This document shows positions 63,249 to 64,000 of a stretch of DNA of 64,000 nucleotides, piece by piece (within the stretch, counting starts at the first letter, position 1; each line of letters starts with the position of its first letter). The DNA comes from Nomia melanderi (lineage: Eukaryota; Arthropoda; Insecta; Hymenoptera; Halictidae), in contig NC_135008.1 in the NCBI RefSeq assembly GCF_051020985.1, forward strand, positions 9,486,001 through 9,550,000, written 5' to 3'. The notes beneath the pieces are model-generated. The model saw only the letters and a program-made list of their open reading frames with translations. It was not told the origin of the DNA and did not search any database. The translations under genes and the position numbers were made by a program.

Positions 63249-64000
63249 GTACACGAATTTGTACTTTGAAATCATACGAAAAAAATGACTAATAACTGCT
63301 GTATAGGCGTTTACACTGACCCAGTTATATGGAACTCAAATGATGTAACTCTTATCGTTAAAATGGTTTTACTCGATATCGGATACGGTTCAAGTATCTC
63401 TCGGAAAATTATTTTCCGAATAGGTACTGCCACTGATTTTACATAGTTTAAGAACACCATTATTTATTCGAAGCGTTGCCTGCAGATTGAGTCCATAATT
63501 TTGAACCTCCCTATTACATCTATTACTTGTTTCAAACATAACAAAACTTTGGTTACAGTATTATACAGTATTGCTGGAAGCATTATGTATTAGTAATTCT
63601 TTTTCTCCTTCAAATTTGAAGATAATCTCGAGTTTTTTAAATGGGCCGAAATCTTTAAGAATCTTTAAATTTAAATCTCTAAGCTTAATAAAAACTCGCA
63701 GTCACACAGTTAGTCATTAACATGCGATAAGAAATACATCATCAACATGGTGATCAATCCTTGTTAAACTTAATAAATGAATAAGTTACTATAGGAAGAA
63801 AGAATTCGAAAAATAATATCCAATGTGGATTCGAAATGAGAGTATCATTTTATCTGAATATTTCGTAAAAATCTTGCTAATCATGCGAGACAGTATAAAA
63901 TAGAGTTTCAATGTATTTTCCGGAATTCGTGAAGCACCACTAGCTATACCACATTTCAAGAGACCGTACGAAATGCATTTGTTGAACAATAGTTGAAATC

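Larger units (their letters stand above)
33502..64000 (+). other. Long AT-rich intron or flanking DNA after isoform B exon
   Basis: From the donor at 33502 to the end of the window I see no further exon that could continue the phase-2 reading frame. The stretch is mostly AT-rich, with scattered GC-richer patches and the transposons listed separately. If 33245-33501 is a true first exon, its partner is beyond 64 kb, making the intron more than 30 kb long. Confidence 0.45.

Noticed and set aside
1..64000. CRISPR arrays, bacterial operons, prophage or rRNA genes
   Set aside because: No regularly spaced repeat array, no Shine-Dalgarno-led gene series and no rRNA core sequence is visible. The window reads as insect nuclear DNA.

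Overview
The window looks like nuclear DNA from an insect. It is AT-rich and gene-poor, with GT/AG splice signals, CpG-rich islands, many short inverted-repeat transposons and one decayed retrotransposon. I favour a hymenopteran (bee, ant or wasp) because GC/CpG-rich exons sit in a very AT-rich background, but no single marker proves this. There are no bacterial genes, operons, rRNA genes, CRISPR arrays or convincing tRNA genes.

Only two stretches behave like protein-coding exons, both on the + strand. The first is 8318-8569: a splice acceptor, a 5' UTR tail, then a start codon at 8469 and 33 codons plus two bases before a GTAAGT donor. It is probably fed by a GC-rich noncoding leader ending at a GTAAGTG donor after 5106. 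The second is the 3' end of a large CpG-rich island (about 29.4-33.5 kb), with a start at 33245 and 85 codons plus two bases before a GTATGT donor after 33501. Both exons begin a protein and both end in phase 2, so they can splice to the same downstream exon. This is the layout of alternative promoters and first exons of one large gene whose common body lies beyond 64 kb. My best guess is a long-form PDE4/dunce cAMP phosphodiesterase: as I remember that family, its variable N-terminal exons also join the common exon in phase 2, just before a conserved F-D-V/E-(E/D)-N-G motif, and the tail of the second exon resembles the end of some vertebrate PDE4 N-termini. That identity is a hypothesis.

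By layout: 1-4 kb is AT-rich upstream DNA with a TTAA-flanked inverted-repeat element. 4-5.1 kb is the putative leader exon and promoter. 5.1-8.3 kb is an intron. 8.57-29.4 kb is a long intron holding several MITEs, a possible solo LTR, a dead Ty3/gypsy integrase on the minus strand and several GC-richer islands that may be enhancers. 29.4-33.5 kb is the second promoter and first exon. 33.5-64 kb is further intron-like DNA with more MITEs and an isolated 40-bp near-perfect repeat.

The main unexplained content is repeats. There is a set of about 180-275 bp elements bounded by TTAA-like tetranucleotides with matching inverted tips (probably piggyBac-like MITEs, in at least two tip families), an 89-bp TA-flanked fold-back that could form a pre-miRNA-like hairpin, and the 40-bp repeat at 61163 and 62741. 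I found no clear new biological system. All similarity statements come from reading by eye.
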